Shown: positions 33,326 through 41,934, numbered from the stretch's first letter. The stretch is DNA of 64,000 bases from Candidatus Shapirobacteria bacterium (GCA_028710865.1 JAQTUF010000004.1:9713-73712), one strand, 5' to 3'. Numbers and translations: made by a program. Notes: a model not told the origin generated them from the letters alone.

Positions 33326-33332
33326 TCAAGCT

Positions 33333-33470
33333 ATGGGAAAACAAACATATCAACCAAATCCAAAAAGACATAAGCGAGTTCACGGTTTTTTAAAGAGAAT
33401 GTTTAGTGCTACTGGTAGAAATGTAATTAAAAAACGTCGAATGAAGGGTAGGAAGAAATTAACTACTTAA
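33333..33470 (+). CDS. rpmH: Ribosomal protein L34
   Basis: A 45-residue, strongly basic protein starting [20 protein letters not shown] and ending KGRKKLTT. The core KRxxxHGFxxRMxxxxGRxVxxxRRxKGRKxL is the L34 pattern. It is part of the large ribosomal subunit. It comes first in the classical rpmH-rnpA-yidD-yidC-khpB row, facing away from dnaA. Confidence 0.95.
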   Translation: MGKQTYQPNPKRHKRVHGFLKRMFSATGRNVIKKRRMKGRKKLTT

Positions 33471-33483
33471 GGTAGAATAGATT

Positions 33484-33810
33484 GTGTTGAAAAAAATAAA
33501 TAGGATTGGAAGTAGAAAGGAATTTTTGGAAATTAAAAATCAAGGAGAGATAAAATACTCCCCTATTTTTGGTGTTTTGATTTTAAAAAAGGAAGATAAC
33601 TTAAAAAAGTTTGGGTTTGTAATTTCTAAAAAAATTTCTAAGAGAGCAGTGGATAGAAATAAAATAAAAAGAAGGTTGTGTGAAGTGATTTATAAAATGT
33701 TGGATAAATTTGAACCAGGAATAAGGATAGTTTTTTTGGTTAAAAGAGAAATATTAAATAAAAAATCAGAAGAAATAGAGAAAGAAGTTGTAAAGTTTAT
33801 CAAGTTGTAA
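33484..33810 (+). CDS. rnpA: Ribonuclease P protein component
   Basis: A 108-residue basic protein that helps RNase P RNA cut tRNA leaders. The RNR motif region is FVISKKISKRAVDRNKIKRRLCEV at about 44-67. Start is GTG 33484 (TTG 33487 possible). It lies 13 nt after rpmH, as in most bacteria. Confidence 0.92.
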   Translation: MLKKINRIGSRKEFLEIKNQGEIKYSPIFGVLILKKEDNLKKFGFVISKKISKRAVDRNKIKRRLCEVIYKMLDKFEPGIRIVFLVKREILNKKSEEIEKEVVKFIKL

Positions 33811-33821
33811 AATTTATCAAG

Positions 33822-34025
33822 TTGAAAAAGATAGTTTTGAAAATTTTGGTGTTTTATAAAAAATATGTTTCCAAAGGTGAACACTGTCGATTTGTTCCAA
33901 CTTGTTCGGAATATACTTATGAAGCAGTAGAAAAATATGGTGTATTAAAAGGATTATGTTTGGGTTTTAAGAGAATTTTGAGATGTCGTCCAGGTGGTGG
34001 AAAAGGAATAGATTTGTTAAAATGA
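33822..34025 (+). CDS. yidD: Membrane protein insertion efficiency factor YidD
   Basis: A 67-residue protein with the family's YKKYVS...HCRFVPTCSEYTYEAVEKYGVLKG...RILRCRPGGGKGID pattern; the three conserved Cys are present. It aids YidC-dependent insertion. Start is TTG. Its TGA overlaps the yidC ATG (ATGA), so they are coupled. Confidence 0.93.
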   Translation: MKKIVLKILVFYKKYVSKGEHCRFVPTCSEYTYEAVEKYGVLKGLCLGFKRILRCRPGGGKGIDLLK

Positions 34026-34807
34026 TCAATATGAATTTACTTATTGCTCCATTTATTAATGCATTATTTGGTTTTTATTATTTGTTTGGTAATTTTGGCT
34101 TATCAATTATTGTGGTGACAATTTTGATTAGACTGATTTTATTACCTTTGGTTTGGCCAAGTTTAAAATCAGCATCAAAAATTAGAGAATTACAACCAAA
34201 ATTAAATAAACTCAAAGAAAAGTATGGGAGTGACAAAAAGGCCTTAGCAACAGCCCAAATGGAGTTATATAAACAAGAAGGAGTAAATCCCCTCTCAGGT
34301 TGTTTGCCTCAAATTTTACAAATAGCAGTATTGTTAATTTTCTTTTCAGCTTTTAATATGGTAACAATGTTTGCTCAAGGTAAGGGAGATTTGGGAAAGA
34401 TTAACAATAATTTGATAAGTAGTTTTAGGGTAGATGAAAATTTTAAATTTGATTTGGGTTTTTTGGGTGGAGATTTGGCTTTGACTCCAGCAAATGTTTT
34501 TTCTCATGGGATGAGTTTAAATTTGGTATTACCAATATTTTTGTTATTAGGATCAGGAGTCTTACAATTTTTTAGTGCTAAATTGATGATGCCAAACCTA
34601 AAAGCTGATCAAATAGTAGTTAAAGCAACTAAGGATAAAGAAGATGATATGATGGGGGCGATGAGAACTCAATCAATGTATTTAATGCCATTGATGACAA
34701 TTTTTATTGGTTGGAATTTTAGTCTAGGATTACTTTTATATTGGTTTATGACATCGGTATTAATGATAGGGCAACAGTTGGTGGTAAATAAGACGAATAA
34801 AAAATAG
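34022..34807 (+). CDS. yidC: YidC/Oxa1 membrane insertase
   Basis: 261 residues from ATG 34022. This is the short form, without the large periplasmic domain of Proteobacteria. It has helices near 18-38, 95-113, 160-182 and 215-250, with the conserved cytoplasmic loop ELQPKLNKLKEKYGSDKKALATAQMELYKQEGVNPLSGCLPQ-type region (residues 57-98). It inserts proteins into the inner membrane with or without SecYEG. It overlaps yidD by 4 nt. Confidence 0.94.
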   Translation: MINMNLLIAPFINALFGFYYLFGNFGLSIIVVTILIRLILLPLVWPSLKSASKIRELQPKLNKLKEKYGSDKKALATAQMELYKQEGVNPLSGCLPQILQIAVLLIFFSAFNMVTMFAQGKGDLGKINNNLISSFRVDENFKFDLGFLGGDLALTPANVFSHGMSLNLVLPIFLLLGSGVLQFFSAKLMMPNLKADQIVVKATKDKEDDMMGAMRTQSMYLMPLMTIFIGWNFSLGLLLYWFMTSVLMIGQQLVVNKTNKK

Positions 34808-34860
34808 ATATTTTTGAAATTTAAATGTAAGATTGAGCATTTTATTCGTAAACTTTATGT

Positions 34861-34866
34861 TAAAAT
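34861..34866 (+). promoter_or_regulatory. -10-like TAAAAT of khpB
   Basis: TAAAAT, 7 nt before the ATG at 34874. Supports the later start of the gene. Confidence 0.42.
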
Positions 34867-34873
34867 ATCGGCT

Positions 34874-35344
34874 ATGAACAATAAAAAAAGAAATGAAAAT
34901 ATTTTAAAATTAACTTGTGAACTTCTTGATAAAATGAATTTTGAAGTAGAAAAGGCTTTTGTGGAAGATGTGGAAGAGGAAGAAAATCAAGTTTTAGTGG
35001 GAATAGTAGTTAAAAATCCAGCTAGTTTAATTGGTTTTAAAGGTAGGAATTTAGTTTCAATTCAATTTGTTTTGTCATTAATGGTAAGGACTCAAATAGA
35101 TGAAAATGTAAGAGTGTTGTTGGATATAAATAATTATCGAAATGAACAAAAAGATAGATTAAAAGGAATGGTGGAAAATTTAATTGAAAAAGTAATTAAA
35201 ACTGGAAATTCAGTATCTTTAGCTAATATGAGTTCATATGAAAGAAGACTTTGTCATATGTTAGTGGCTGAAAATGAACAAGTGATGAGTGAATCTGAGG
35301 GTGAGGGTGAAGAAAGACATGTAGTAATAAAAATTAAGGCTTAA
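34874..35344 (+). CDS. khpB: KhpB/Jag RNA-binding protein (KH and R3H domains)
   Basis: 156 residues. KH domain with the GxxG loop in LIGFKGRNLVSIQFVLSLM (about 53-71), then the R3H domain with Arg and His in MSSYERRLCHMLVAE (about 122-136). It lacks the N-terminal Jag domain of Firmicutes. The frame opens at 34814, but the extra 20 residues do not look like this family, and a -10 box lies between. It binds RNA and closes the yidC row. Confidence 0.88.
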   Translation: MNNKKRNENILKLTCELLDKMNFEVEKAFVEDVEEEENQVLVGIVVKNPASLIGFKGRNLVSIQFVLSLMVRTQIDENVRVLLDINNYRNEQKDRLKGMVENLIEKVIKTGNSVSLANMSSYERRLCHMLVAENEQVMSESEGEGEERHVVIKIKA

Positions 35345-35354
35345 TTTTTAGTTT

Positions 35355-35432
35355 AAATTTTTCGTTACGTATTTTTTCTTAGCGCGAATACTGGCGTGTT
35401 CAAAGCACGAAAAAATAGCAACTTCAAAATTT
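35355..35432. repeat. Intergenic inverted-repeat element, copy 1
   Basis: Outer AAATTTT/AAAATTT and inner TATTTTTTC/GAAAAAATA arms flank a G+C-richer core of about 30 nt (GCGCGAATACTGGCGTG region). It has the same layout as 36794-36858, 38146-38209 and 56927-57000. It lies after khpB. Confidence 0.5.
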
Positions 35433-35454
35433 AAAATTAAAATTTATCTTGTGG

Positions 35455-35460
35455 TAAGAT
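35455..35460 (+). promoter_or_regulatory. -10-like TAAGAT of the O-antigen ligase gene
   Basis: GTGG-TAAGAT, 6 nt before GTG 35467, which it supports as start over TTG 35461. Confidence 0.38.
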
Positions 35461-35466
35461 TTGGTG

Positions 35467-36774
35467 GTGAAAGGATATTTGGAAAAATTATCTAAAATAT
35501 TGTTGTTTTTATTTTTATTTTTAATACCAACTCAATTGGGTAGACATTTTTGGTTTGATTGGAGTTTTATTTTAGGAATTAAGATAGATTATCTTTCCCC
35601 TACTCTATATTTGATTGATTTAATTTGGTTGGGACTGTTTATTTTAAATTTAAAAACCCCTCTGTCGATAAATCAGGACACCCGCCTGCAGAAGCTATCG
35701 CTTCAGCGATTGCGGGCAGGTCTCCCCTTAAAAAAGGGAGAAGTCTTTTTGAAAGTGTTGTTTGGGATATTTGTTTTGATAAATATTTTAATAGCAGTGA
35801 ATAAACCGGTGGCTATATATGGTTGGTTGAGAATATTTCAGACAGGGTGGATGGTTTGGTTTTTAAGTAAGAATAAAAAAATAGTGAATTATTTTTTGAT
35901 TAAAATAATATCAATTTGGATAATATTAGAATCTGGGTTGGCGATTGGACAAATTTCTAAAGGTGGAAGTTTAAATGGAATATGGTGGTGGTTGGGAGAA
36001 AGAAGTTTTGATTTTAATACTATTGGAATAGCTCAAATGTCGGTGGCCGGAAGCGGTTTGATAAGGGCATATGGAACATTTTCTCATCCGAATAGTTTGG
36101 CTGGGTTTTTATTAGTGGCTTTAATTTGGTGGATAAAAATAAAACCCACCCTACCTTCCCTTGAAAAAGGAGGGCTTAAAAATATTTATTGGTGGATAGT
36201 AGGTTGGTTAGGGTTGGTGGGGATACTTTTGACTGGAAGTAGAACAATTTGGGCGATGACTTTAGTAGTTTTGATTTGGTTTTTAGGAAAGAGTTTTAAG
36301 GAAATAAAAAATAGATGGAAGAGTGGAATATTAATATTGATTTTGTTGGTTTTTATATTTAAAGTAGTTGATTTTAATTATCCAATTGGAGGATTTTTGA
36401 GTGGATGGGATGAAAATGGTTTATTGAAACGAGGACAATTGAATTTAGCAGCTCTACAGATGATTAAAGTTTCCCCTATTTTTGGAGTGGGAATGAAAAA
36501 CTTTTTAGTTAATTTACCAGAATTTCAAAAAAATAATCAGATTTTTTGGTTACAACCAGTGCATAATATTTTGTTGTTGTTGGTATCGGAAATAGGCTTA
36601 TTAGGATTAGTAATAATAACTTGGTTGTTGGCTCGTTGGTGGAAATTTAAAAAATGGGCAAAAGAAGATTTGTTGATTATTGGAGTAATAATTTTGAGCG
36701 GGATGATGGATCATTATTGGCTAACTCTGCCACAGAATATGTGGTTATTGGCTTTGGTAATAGGGGTAATGTGA
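35467..36774 (+). CDS. O-antigen ligase (WaaL/RfaL)-family membrane protein
   Basis: About 435 residues with eleven or so membrane helices and the family's large loop with YGTFSHPNSLAGFLLV near 199-214 and GSRTIWAM near 258. Such proteins join glycans to a lipid or protein acceptor or polymerise them. Start GTG 35467 is chosen from the -10 box spacing. Residues about 70-92 (INQDTRLQKLSLQRLRAGLPLKKGE) derive from an inserted palindrome, and PTLPSLEKGGL near 225-235 looks like a second, decayed insert. A flippase gene follows. Confidence 0.82.
   Translation: MKGYLEKLSKILLFLFLFLIPTQLGRHFWFDWSFILGIKIDYLSPTLYLIDLIWLGLFILNLKTPLSINQDTRLQKLSLQRLRAGLPLKKGEVFLKVLFGIFVLINILIAVNKPVAIYGWLRIFQTGWMVWFLSKNKKIVNYFLIKIISIWIILESGLAIGQISKGGSLNGIWWWLGERSFDFNTIGIAQMSVAGSGLIRAYGTFSHPNSLAGFLLVALIWWIKIKPTLPSLEKGGLKNIYWWIVGWLGLVGILLTGSRTIWAMTLVVLIWFLGKSFKEIKNRWKSGILILILLVFIFKVVDFNYPIGGFLSGWDENGLLKRGQLNLAALQMIKVSPIFGVGMKNFLVNLPEFQKNNQIFWLQPVHNILLLLVSEIGLLGLVIITWLLARWWKFKKWAKEDLLIIGVIILSGMMDHYWLTLPQNMWLLALVIGVM
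35680..35740. repeat. In-frame two-hairpin palindromic insert in the O-antigen ligase gene
   Basis: ACCCGCCTGCA (35680-35690) pairs 9 of 11 with TGCGGGCAGGT (35711-35721), around a perfect inner GAAGC-tatc-GCTTC (35691-35704). A second hairpin CTCCC/GGGAG (35722-35740) follows. G+C-rich in an A+T-rich gene; length keeps the frame. Confidence 0.65.
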
Positions 36775-36793
36775 ACATAAATTTTAAATTCTC

Positions 36794-36858
36794 ACTATGA
36801 ATTTTTCTGCTCAGTCAATGTGGGCAGGTCACGTTGAAGTTCACTAAAAAATTATAGT
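36794..36858. repeat. Intergenic inverted-repeat element, copy 2
   Basis: ACTAT-g-AATTTTT and AAAAAATT-ATAGT bound a core that contains CTCAGTCA and TTGAAGTTCA. The core is clearly similar to that of copy 3 (38146-38209). It lies after the O-antigen ligase gene. Confidence 0.6.
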
Positions 36859-36905
36859 TTCTGATTTAAAATTATTTTTTTTAAAATTTAAATAAATTTT
36901 TACGA

Positions 36906-36911
36906 TAGAAT
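36906..36911 (+). promoter_or_regulatory. -10-like TAGAAT of the flippase gene
   Basis: TAGAAT, 5 nt before the ATG at 36917. Confidence 0.42.
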
Positions 36912-36916
36912 AAACC

Positions 36917-38128
36917 ATGATGAAGAAGCCGATTTTGAATACCTTAGTACAAGTGGGTGGTAAAGCAGTGACAGTGTTGTTGAGTTTGGTGACAACGGGG
37001 ATATTGACTAGAAGATTAGGAGTGAGTGTTTATGGAAACTATATGTTGATTACTTCAATTTTTTTGTTATTTGATTCGTTGGCAGATTTTGGAACAAAGG
37101 TGATTGGGGTAAGAGAAGCGTCTAAAAAACAAGAGGGTGAAAGAATTAATATTTATATACAAGTAGCTTGGTTTAGATTAGTGGCTTCCCTATTGGCTTT
37201 TTTAGGTGGCTTAATGTTGATAATTTTTTGGCCTGGTTTGGCAACAATGAGATGGGAAGCTTTGATTGCTTTGTCAATGATTAGTTTTACAGCCATAGCT
37301 GGGAGTTTGGAAATAATTTTTCAAACAGAAATGAGAATGGATTTAAAGGTATGGATGGATATTTTATTTCCATTAATTTTTGTAGTTATGCTTTTAGTTT
37401 GGCCGGGAGCAATAAATTTGATTTGGGTATTTGGAGTTTATTTAGGAGCAAGAATTTTAAGTTTAGGATTAGGGTGGAATTTGGTTAAAAAAATAATTGG
37501 GAAAATTAAATTTAAAAAATGGAATAAAGATTTTTTTAAATCTTTTATAAAAGAAGCTTGGCCGATGGGAATATATATGATTTTGTTTTCTGGATATGAT
37601 CGAGCAGTTGATTCAATTTTTATTAAACAATTTATGGGAGCAGAAAAACTAGCATTTTATGGTTTGGCTTATAAAATTTATGGCAATTTAATTCAACCGG
37701 CTTATTTTTTTGTAAATAGTATTTTCCCAATGATGTCGACAAAAGAGACAGATAAAAAAAGTTTGTTTTGGAAATCAACTGGATTGATGATTTTGGGAAT
37801 AGTGGTAGTAACTCCTACTGTTTATTTATTGTCTCCATGGATAATTCGAGTGTTGGCGGGAAATGAATTTGGAGAATCGGTTTTAATTTTACGGATTTTA
37901 TTGGTAGCGATGGTGTTTGCCTATATTAGTCATTTGGTTGGTTTTACAGTAATTGCTAAAGGTGGACAGAAACAGATATTAATAATAGGATTAGTTTCTT
38001 TAGTAGTAAACATAGTAGGAAATTTGATAGCTATTCCAAAGTTTGGAATAGCAGGAGCGGCTTGGGTAACAGTGATAACGGAAGCAGTGGCAAGTGGATT
38101 GATGATTTTGGTTTTGATTAGGAAGTAA
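36917..38128 (+). CDS. Polysaccharide flippase (Wzx/MOP superfamily)
   Basis: A 403-residue protein with about twelve hydrophobic helices. The N-terminus VQVGGKAVTVLLSLVTTGILTRRLGVSVYGNYML (10-44) is the typical opening of oligosaccharide flippases, and ISHLVGFTVIAKGGQKQILIIGLVSLVVNI near 345 is a typical C-terminal part. It should move lipid-linked sugars across the inner membrane. Together with the O-antigen ligase and the GT4 enzyme it suggests a surface glycan. Confidence 0.87.
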   Translation: MMKKPILNTLVQVGGKAVTVLLSLVTTGILTRRLGVSVYGNYMLITSIFLLFDSLADFGTKVIGVREASKKQEGERINIYIQVAWFRLVASLLAFLGGLMLIIFWPGLATMRWEALIALSMISFTAIAGSLEIIFQTEMRMDLKVWMDILFPLIFVVMLLVWPGAINLIWVFGVYLGARILSLGLGWNLVKKIIGKIKFKKWNKDFFKSFIKEAWPMGIYMILFSGYDRAVDSIFIKQFMGAEKLAFYGLAYKIYGNLIQPAYFFVNSIFPMMSTKETDKKSLFWKSTGLMILGIVVVTPTVYLLSPWIIRVLAGNEFGESVLILRILLVAMVFAYISHLVGFTVIAKGGQKQILIIGLVSLVVNIVGNLIAIPKFGIAGAAWVTVITEAVASGLMILVLIRK

Positions 38129-38145
38129 TTTATATTAAATTTCTC

Positions 38146-38209
38146 ATCACGAATTTTTTGTCTCAGTCAGTCTGGTCGCTCAGGCTGAAGTTCGTCAAAA
38201 AATTATGAT
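38146..38209. repeat. Intergenic inverted-repeat element, copy 3
   Basis: ATCAcgAATTTTTTG and CAAAAAATTaTGAT bound a core with CTCAGTCAG, TGGTCG and GCTGAAGTTC. AATTTTTTG/CAAAAAATT is a perfect 9-bp pair. The core matches copy 2 over much of its length. Confidence 0.62.
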
Positions 38210-38560
38210 TTCGAAATTTTACTTTATATTTATTTGACTTTTGATATATTTTTCTATTTAAAATAAGTACAAAAATGCTTGGATATTTTTAGGTCAATGG
38301 AAGCTGGTCAGAACATTTTTTAATAATTCAACATTGTCTTTTTAGTACAAATCCCCCTTTAAAATAAACAAAACAACCTTTGTTTTTAGAAATTCTTAAA
38401 AGAAATAATAATATTTTTACCTATTATCGTTATGACAATTTTTCACGTTTCAAGATAATACTTTGATAGAGTAAGAACTTATTAAAGAGAAATTCTCCGC
38501 AAAATAACCGAATTAATACCGCAGAGACTATTATTTAAAATAAAAGCTTTAAATTTAGTT

Positions 38561-38566
38561 TAAAAT
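38561..38566 (+). promoter_or_regulatory. -10-like TAAAAT of the DUF4012 gene
   Basis: TAAAAT, 6 nt before the ATG at 38573. Confidence 0.42.
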
Positions 38567-38572
38567 TGAGAT

Positions 38573-41503
38573 ATGAATTCGCTTTTGCCATCAGCTTTAA
38601 TAATTGGGATAGATAATTTTGTAGCGGCAAAATTGGCCGAAGAATTGGTAAATAAGGATATTAGTGTGATAGGAGTTGGGAATTTTGTAAGCGATTTGGG
38701 AAATTTAAATAATTTTTCTTGGATGTCAGATATAAGTGAGGTGGAAGGAAATTTTAATTATATTTTTGATTTTGAAGGAGATTTATCAATTTGGAAAGAA
38801 AATAAAATAAAAGGGGAAAAAATAAGTTTTGTGACTATTGATGATGAAGAATTGGCGGAGAAATTAAAATTTGATTTGGTTAGTTTAGATTTTAATTGGA
38901 GGTTAATAGAAGCTTTTGGTGTTTATGGGGCAGGGATGGCCCCGCAGTTGCGGGGTGGCAATTGGTTGACGGATATCTTGAGATTGGCGGTAAAAAATAA
39001 AAACTTAGAAATACCATTATCCGAACAAAAATTAAACTTATTGGAAGGATCAGATTTAGTGGATGCGATTTTAAGAGCGAGTTTTTTATCTAATACTGAA
39101 AAAGAAAATTTTTTGATATTGGGTAAAAAAATTAATTCTGAAGATTTGGCGAGAATTTTAATTGATAAGGCAAAGATGACTAAATTGAAGGTATTTCAAA
39201 AAGAAATAGAAGTATTTAAAGATGAAGGGAATAGGGCAGAAGAGTCAGAGAAAAAATTAAGATGGTCGCCAAAAATTAATTTTGAAGATGGGGTAGAAGA
39301 AACGTTGCAATATTTTTTTTCAAAAATGGATGATGAAAATAGAAAAAAAAAGAAAGAAAATCAAAATTTTGGTCCAAAAGTGGAAGAAATAAACCATCTA
39401 AAAATGGAAGTAGTGGTGGAAAATGAAAAAGAAGAGATAAAAGAGATAAAAAAAGAGGAGATAGTTGAAGAAGAGACAATTGAAGAAGAAAGTGAAGATT
39501 TTTGGGAAATACCTAAATTTGAAGTGAACAAAAAGAAAGAAGATAAAAAAATATTTTTAGATCAAAATTCTCCTATTTTGGTTGATTCAACACCTGTCCA
39601 TCAAGTGGATAAATATTCTGTTGAAAAAGATGAGAGTCTTAGTGGGGGAAAGGTTAAAAAAAGAAATAATTGGTTTTGGTTGGGATTATTATTTTTAGGG
39701 TTATTATTATTTTTAATAATACCAATAGATTGGGGATTGAGCACTTATTTAACAATTAAAAATATTAAGAATATACCAGAACTAATAAAGACAAAAAAGT
39801 ATGCCAAGGCAAGTGAAATGGTTAATAGTGATTTGAATAAAGTAATGGTGATGGATGAAAAAATAAATGATTGGGGATTAAATGGTTTGAATTGGTTTAG
39901 AAATTATCAGAATTCCTTAAAAGTGATGGGTGATTTGTTGGAAGTTGAAAAAAGGTCGATTGATTTAGTAAAATCAGCTGATTTGGTAATGGGTGGAATA
40001 TTTGAAGGTAAAGAGATTGATTGGGAGGTAGATTTGAAATCAATAAAAAATAACCTTATGGATTTGAATGATAGATTGGGAGTTTTACAAGCTAGGCTGA
40101 CAGGAGATCTAAGTTGGTTGCCAAGTAAATGGAAAATGGAGGTTCAAAAACAAACAGAAGATTTGGTAAGTATTAAAAAACAGATTGGGTTTGGGATTGA
40201 AGCAATTGATATATTACCAGAATTTTTAGGATTGGATGATAAGACAAGAAAATATTTAGTTTTATTTCAAAATGAATCAGAATTAAGGGCGACTGGTGGT
40301 TTTATTGGTAGTTATGGAATATTAAGTTTTCAAAAAGGAAAATTGGTAGATTTGGAAATAAAGGATATATATGAGGCTGATGGTCAATTACAGGGTCATG
40401 TAGAACCACCAGTTGAAATAAAAAATTATTTAGGAGAAGCAAATTGGTATATGAGAGATGCAAATTGGAAGGCGGATTTTGTAGAAACATCGACTGATAT
40501 ACAATGGTTTTTTAAAAAGGAAACTGGAAATCAGGTTGATGGGGTAATTGGGATTGATTTGGCGTCAGCTAAATCAATTTTGGGAGTAATTGGGGAAGTA
40601 TATGTGCCTGATTTTGATGAAAAGATTAATAAAGATAATTTATATGAACAAGCGGAGTTTTATGCTGAAAAGAAATTTTTTCCAGGTTCCAACCAAAAGG
40701 CTAGTTTTTTAGGAGGTTTAGGAAAACAGATGTTTGAAGAGATAAAAAATTTAGCGATGACTAAAAAAATAGAAATGATGGGTAATCTGATAGATTTGTT
40801 GGAAAAAAATGAGGTTCAAATAGCCTTAAATAATCAAGAATCAGCTAAAAAAATGACTGATTTAGGTTGGAGTGGAGAGATCTATAAAGGTATATGTGGG
40901 ACAGAAAATTGTGTGATGGATTATTTATATGTGGTGGAATCTAATTTGGGAGTGAATAAAGCTAATTATTTTTTATATAGAAATATAGAGCAAGCAGTGG
41001 ATATATCTAATGGATCGTTATCAAGAATACTTAAGATTTCTTATGAAAATACGGCTAAAAATACAAATTGGCCTGGTGGAGATTATAAAAATTATGTGAG
41101 AATTTATTTACCAAAAGATATTAATTTATCCCAAGTGACAGTAATGGATGGTCTAGATACAACGATAAAGAAAATTTATAAAGGGAGTGATTTAAGAATT
41201 AGAGAAGTTGATGGTAAAAAAGAAATTGGTTTTTTGATGACGGTGCCAGTGACTAAAAAGAGAATTGTAGAGGTTAGATATACTAGCAATCTTGATTTGG
41301 GAGCTAAAACTAAATTTTCGTATATAAATTATATTCAAAAACAACCAGGGTCGGGAGAAACTGGATTGGTAAATTTGGTATCTTTTCCAGATAATTGGCA
41401 ACCAATGCAAGTACAACCATCAGCTAGTTTAGTGGGAGGAAAACTTTTGTTTAATCAAAAACTAGATAAAGATATAAAAATGGGGGTGGAGTTGGAGAAA
41501 TGA
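38573..41503 (+). CDS. Epimerase-like domain fused to DUF4012 membrane protein
   Basis: 976 residues in three parts. Residues 1-245 look like a worn short-chain dehydrogenase/epimerase: start SALIIGIDNFVAAKLAEELV, and an RLIEAFGVYGAG segment like the RxxNVYGPG of sugar epimerases, but the catalytic Tyr-x-x-x-Lys is not evident. Residues 250-360 are an acidic, Glu/Lys-rich linker. One membrane helix follows at about 367-390. The rest is DUF4012 (RKYLVLFQNESELRATGGFIGSYG near 562-585; WKADFVETSTDIQWFF near 636), expected outside the membrane. A palindromic insert encodes MAPQLRGG near residue 122-129. The role of DUF4012 is unknown; the genes around suggest the cell surface. Confidence 0.82.
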   Translation: MNSLLPSALIIGIDNFVAAKLAEELVNKDISVIGVGNFVSDLGNLNNFSWMSDISEVEGNFNYIFDFEGDLSIWKENKIKGEKISFVTIDDEELAEKLKFDLVSLDFNWRLIEAFGVYGAGMAPQLRGGNWLTDILRLAVKNKNLEIPLSEQKLNLLEGSDLVDAILRASFLSNTEKENFLILGKKINSEDLARILIDKAKMTKLKVFQKEIEVFKDEGNRAEESEKKLRWSPKINFEDGVEETLQYFFSKMDDENRKKKKENQNFGPKVEEINHLKMEVVVENEKEEIKEIKKEEIVEEETIEEESEDFWEIPKFEVNKKKEDKKIFLDQNSPILVDSTPVHQVDKYSVEKDESLSGGKVKKRNNWFWLGLLFLGLLLFLIIPIDWGLSTYLTIKNIKNIPELIKTKKYAKASEMVNSDLNKVMVMDEKINDWGLNGLNWFRNYQNSLKVMGDLLEVEKRSIDLVKSADLVMGGIFEGKEIDWEVDLKSIKNNLMDLNDRLGVLQARLTGDLSWLPSKWKMEVQKQTEDLVSIKKQIGFGIEAIDILPEFLGLDDKTRKYLVLFQNESELRATGGFIGSYGILSFQKGKLVDLEIKDIYEADGQLQGHVEPPVEIKNYLGEANWYMRDANWKADFVETSTDIQWFFKKETGNQVDGVIGIDLASAKSILGVIGEVYVPDFDEKINKDNLYEQAEFYAEKKFFPGSNQKASFLGGLGKQMFEEIKNLAMTKKIEMMGNLIDLLEKNEVQIALNNQESAKKMTDLGWSGEIYKGICGTENCVMDYLYVVESNLGVNKANYFLYRNIEQAVDISNGSLSRILKISYENTAKNTNWPGGDYKNYVRIYLPKDINLSQVTVMDGLDTTIKKIYKGSDLRIREVDGKKEIGFLMTVPVTKKRIVEVRYTSNLDLGAKTKFSYINYIQKQPGSGETGLVNLVSFPDNWQPMQVQPSASLVGGKLLFNQKLDKDIKMGVELEK
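38940..38955. repeat. In-frame palindrome in the DUF4012 gene
   Basis: CCCCGCA-gt-TGCGGGG, a perfect 7-bp hairpin, followed by TGGC. Nearly the same sequence (CTCGCAGTAGCGGGATGGC) recurs in the spacer at 55969-55988. Confidence 0.7.
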
Positions 41504-41535
41504 GATAAAAATATTTTTATGGTAAATTTGGTTAT

Positions 41536-41823
41536 ATGAAAAAAGTGGTGGAAGATTTTATTTGTGAAGTGTGTGGTGAGAAAGTGATTGGAAATGGGAC
41601 GACGGATCATTGTCCGAAATGTTTGTGGGGGAAACATGTTGATGAGGAAATACCAGGGGATAGATTAAGCCATTGTCGAGGATTAATGAGACCAATTAGA
41701 AGTGAATATCGAAATGATCAATTTAGAATTTATTATAAATGTGAAAATTGTAATCATGATTTTTGGGTAGATGCAGCGGGAAATGATAATAAAGATTTGT
41801 TAATAGAATTAACTGCGGTATAA
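41536..41823 (+). CDS. RNHCP-domain zinc-binding protein
   Basis: A 95-residue protein with CEVCGEKV, DHCPKCLWGKHVD, SHCRGLMRPI and CENCNHDFW, i.e. paired Cys for zinc and the HCPxCLxSxHvD-type core of the RNHCP family. Function unknown; a nucleic-acid role has been supposed from the zinc ribbon. TAAATT lies 7 nt before the ATG. Confidence 0.87.
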   Translation: MKKVVEDFICEVCGEKVIGNGTTDHCPKCLWGKHVDEEIPGDRLSHCRGLMRPIRSEYRNDQFRIYYKCENCNHDFWVDAAGNDNKDLLIELTAV

Positions 41824-41922
41824 AAACGGGGAAAATGCGGAAATAAAATTTGTTTAAAAAAACAAGTAAAAAAGTACTATTTTATAGTAAAAATAATTAA
41901 TAATTGTTGTTGGGTTGAATGG

Positions 41923-41928
41923 TATAAT
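41923..41928 (+). promoter_or_regulatory. -10 box TATAAT of ftsH
   Basis: TGG-TATAAT, 6 nt before the ATG at 41935; a clear leaderless arrangement. Confidence 0.55.
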
Positions 41929-41934
41929 GTTAGG

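Larger units (their letters stand above)
38129..38572. other. 444-nt spacer without a gene
   Basis: No ORF above chance is seen. It holds inverted-repeat element copy 3 (38146-38209), a C-run/T-run remnant near 38350 like the second hairpin of the palindromic inserts, and a -10 box at 38561-38566 for the next gene. The rest is A+T-rich and unexplained; an RNA gene cannot be excluded. Confidence 0.5.

Noticed and set aside
41501..41503. Possible UGA recoding as in some CPR lineages
   Set aside because: TGA ends the DUF4012 frame and other frames at sensible lengths, and long genes have no in-frame TGA.
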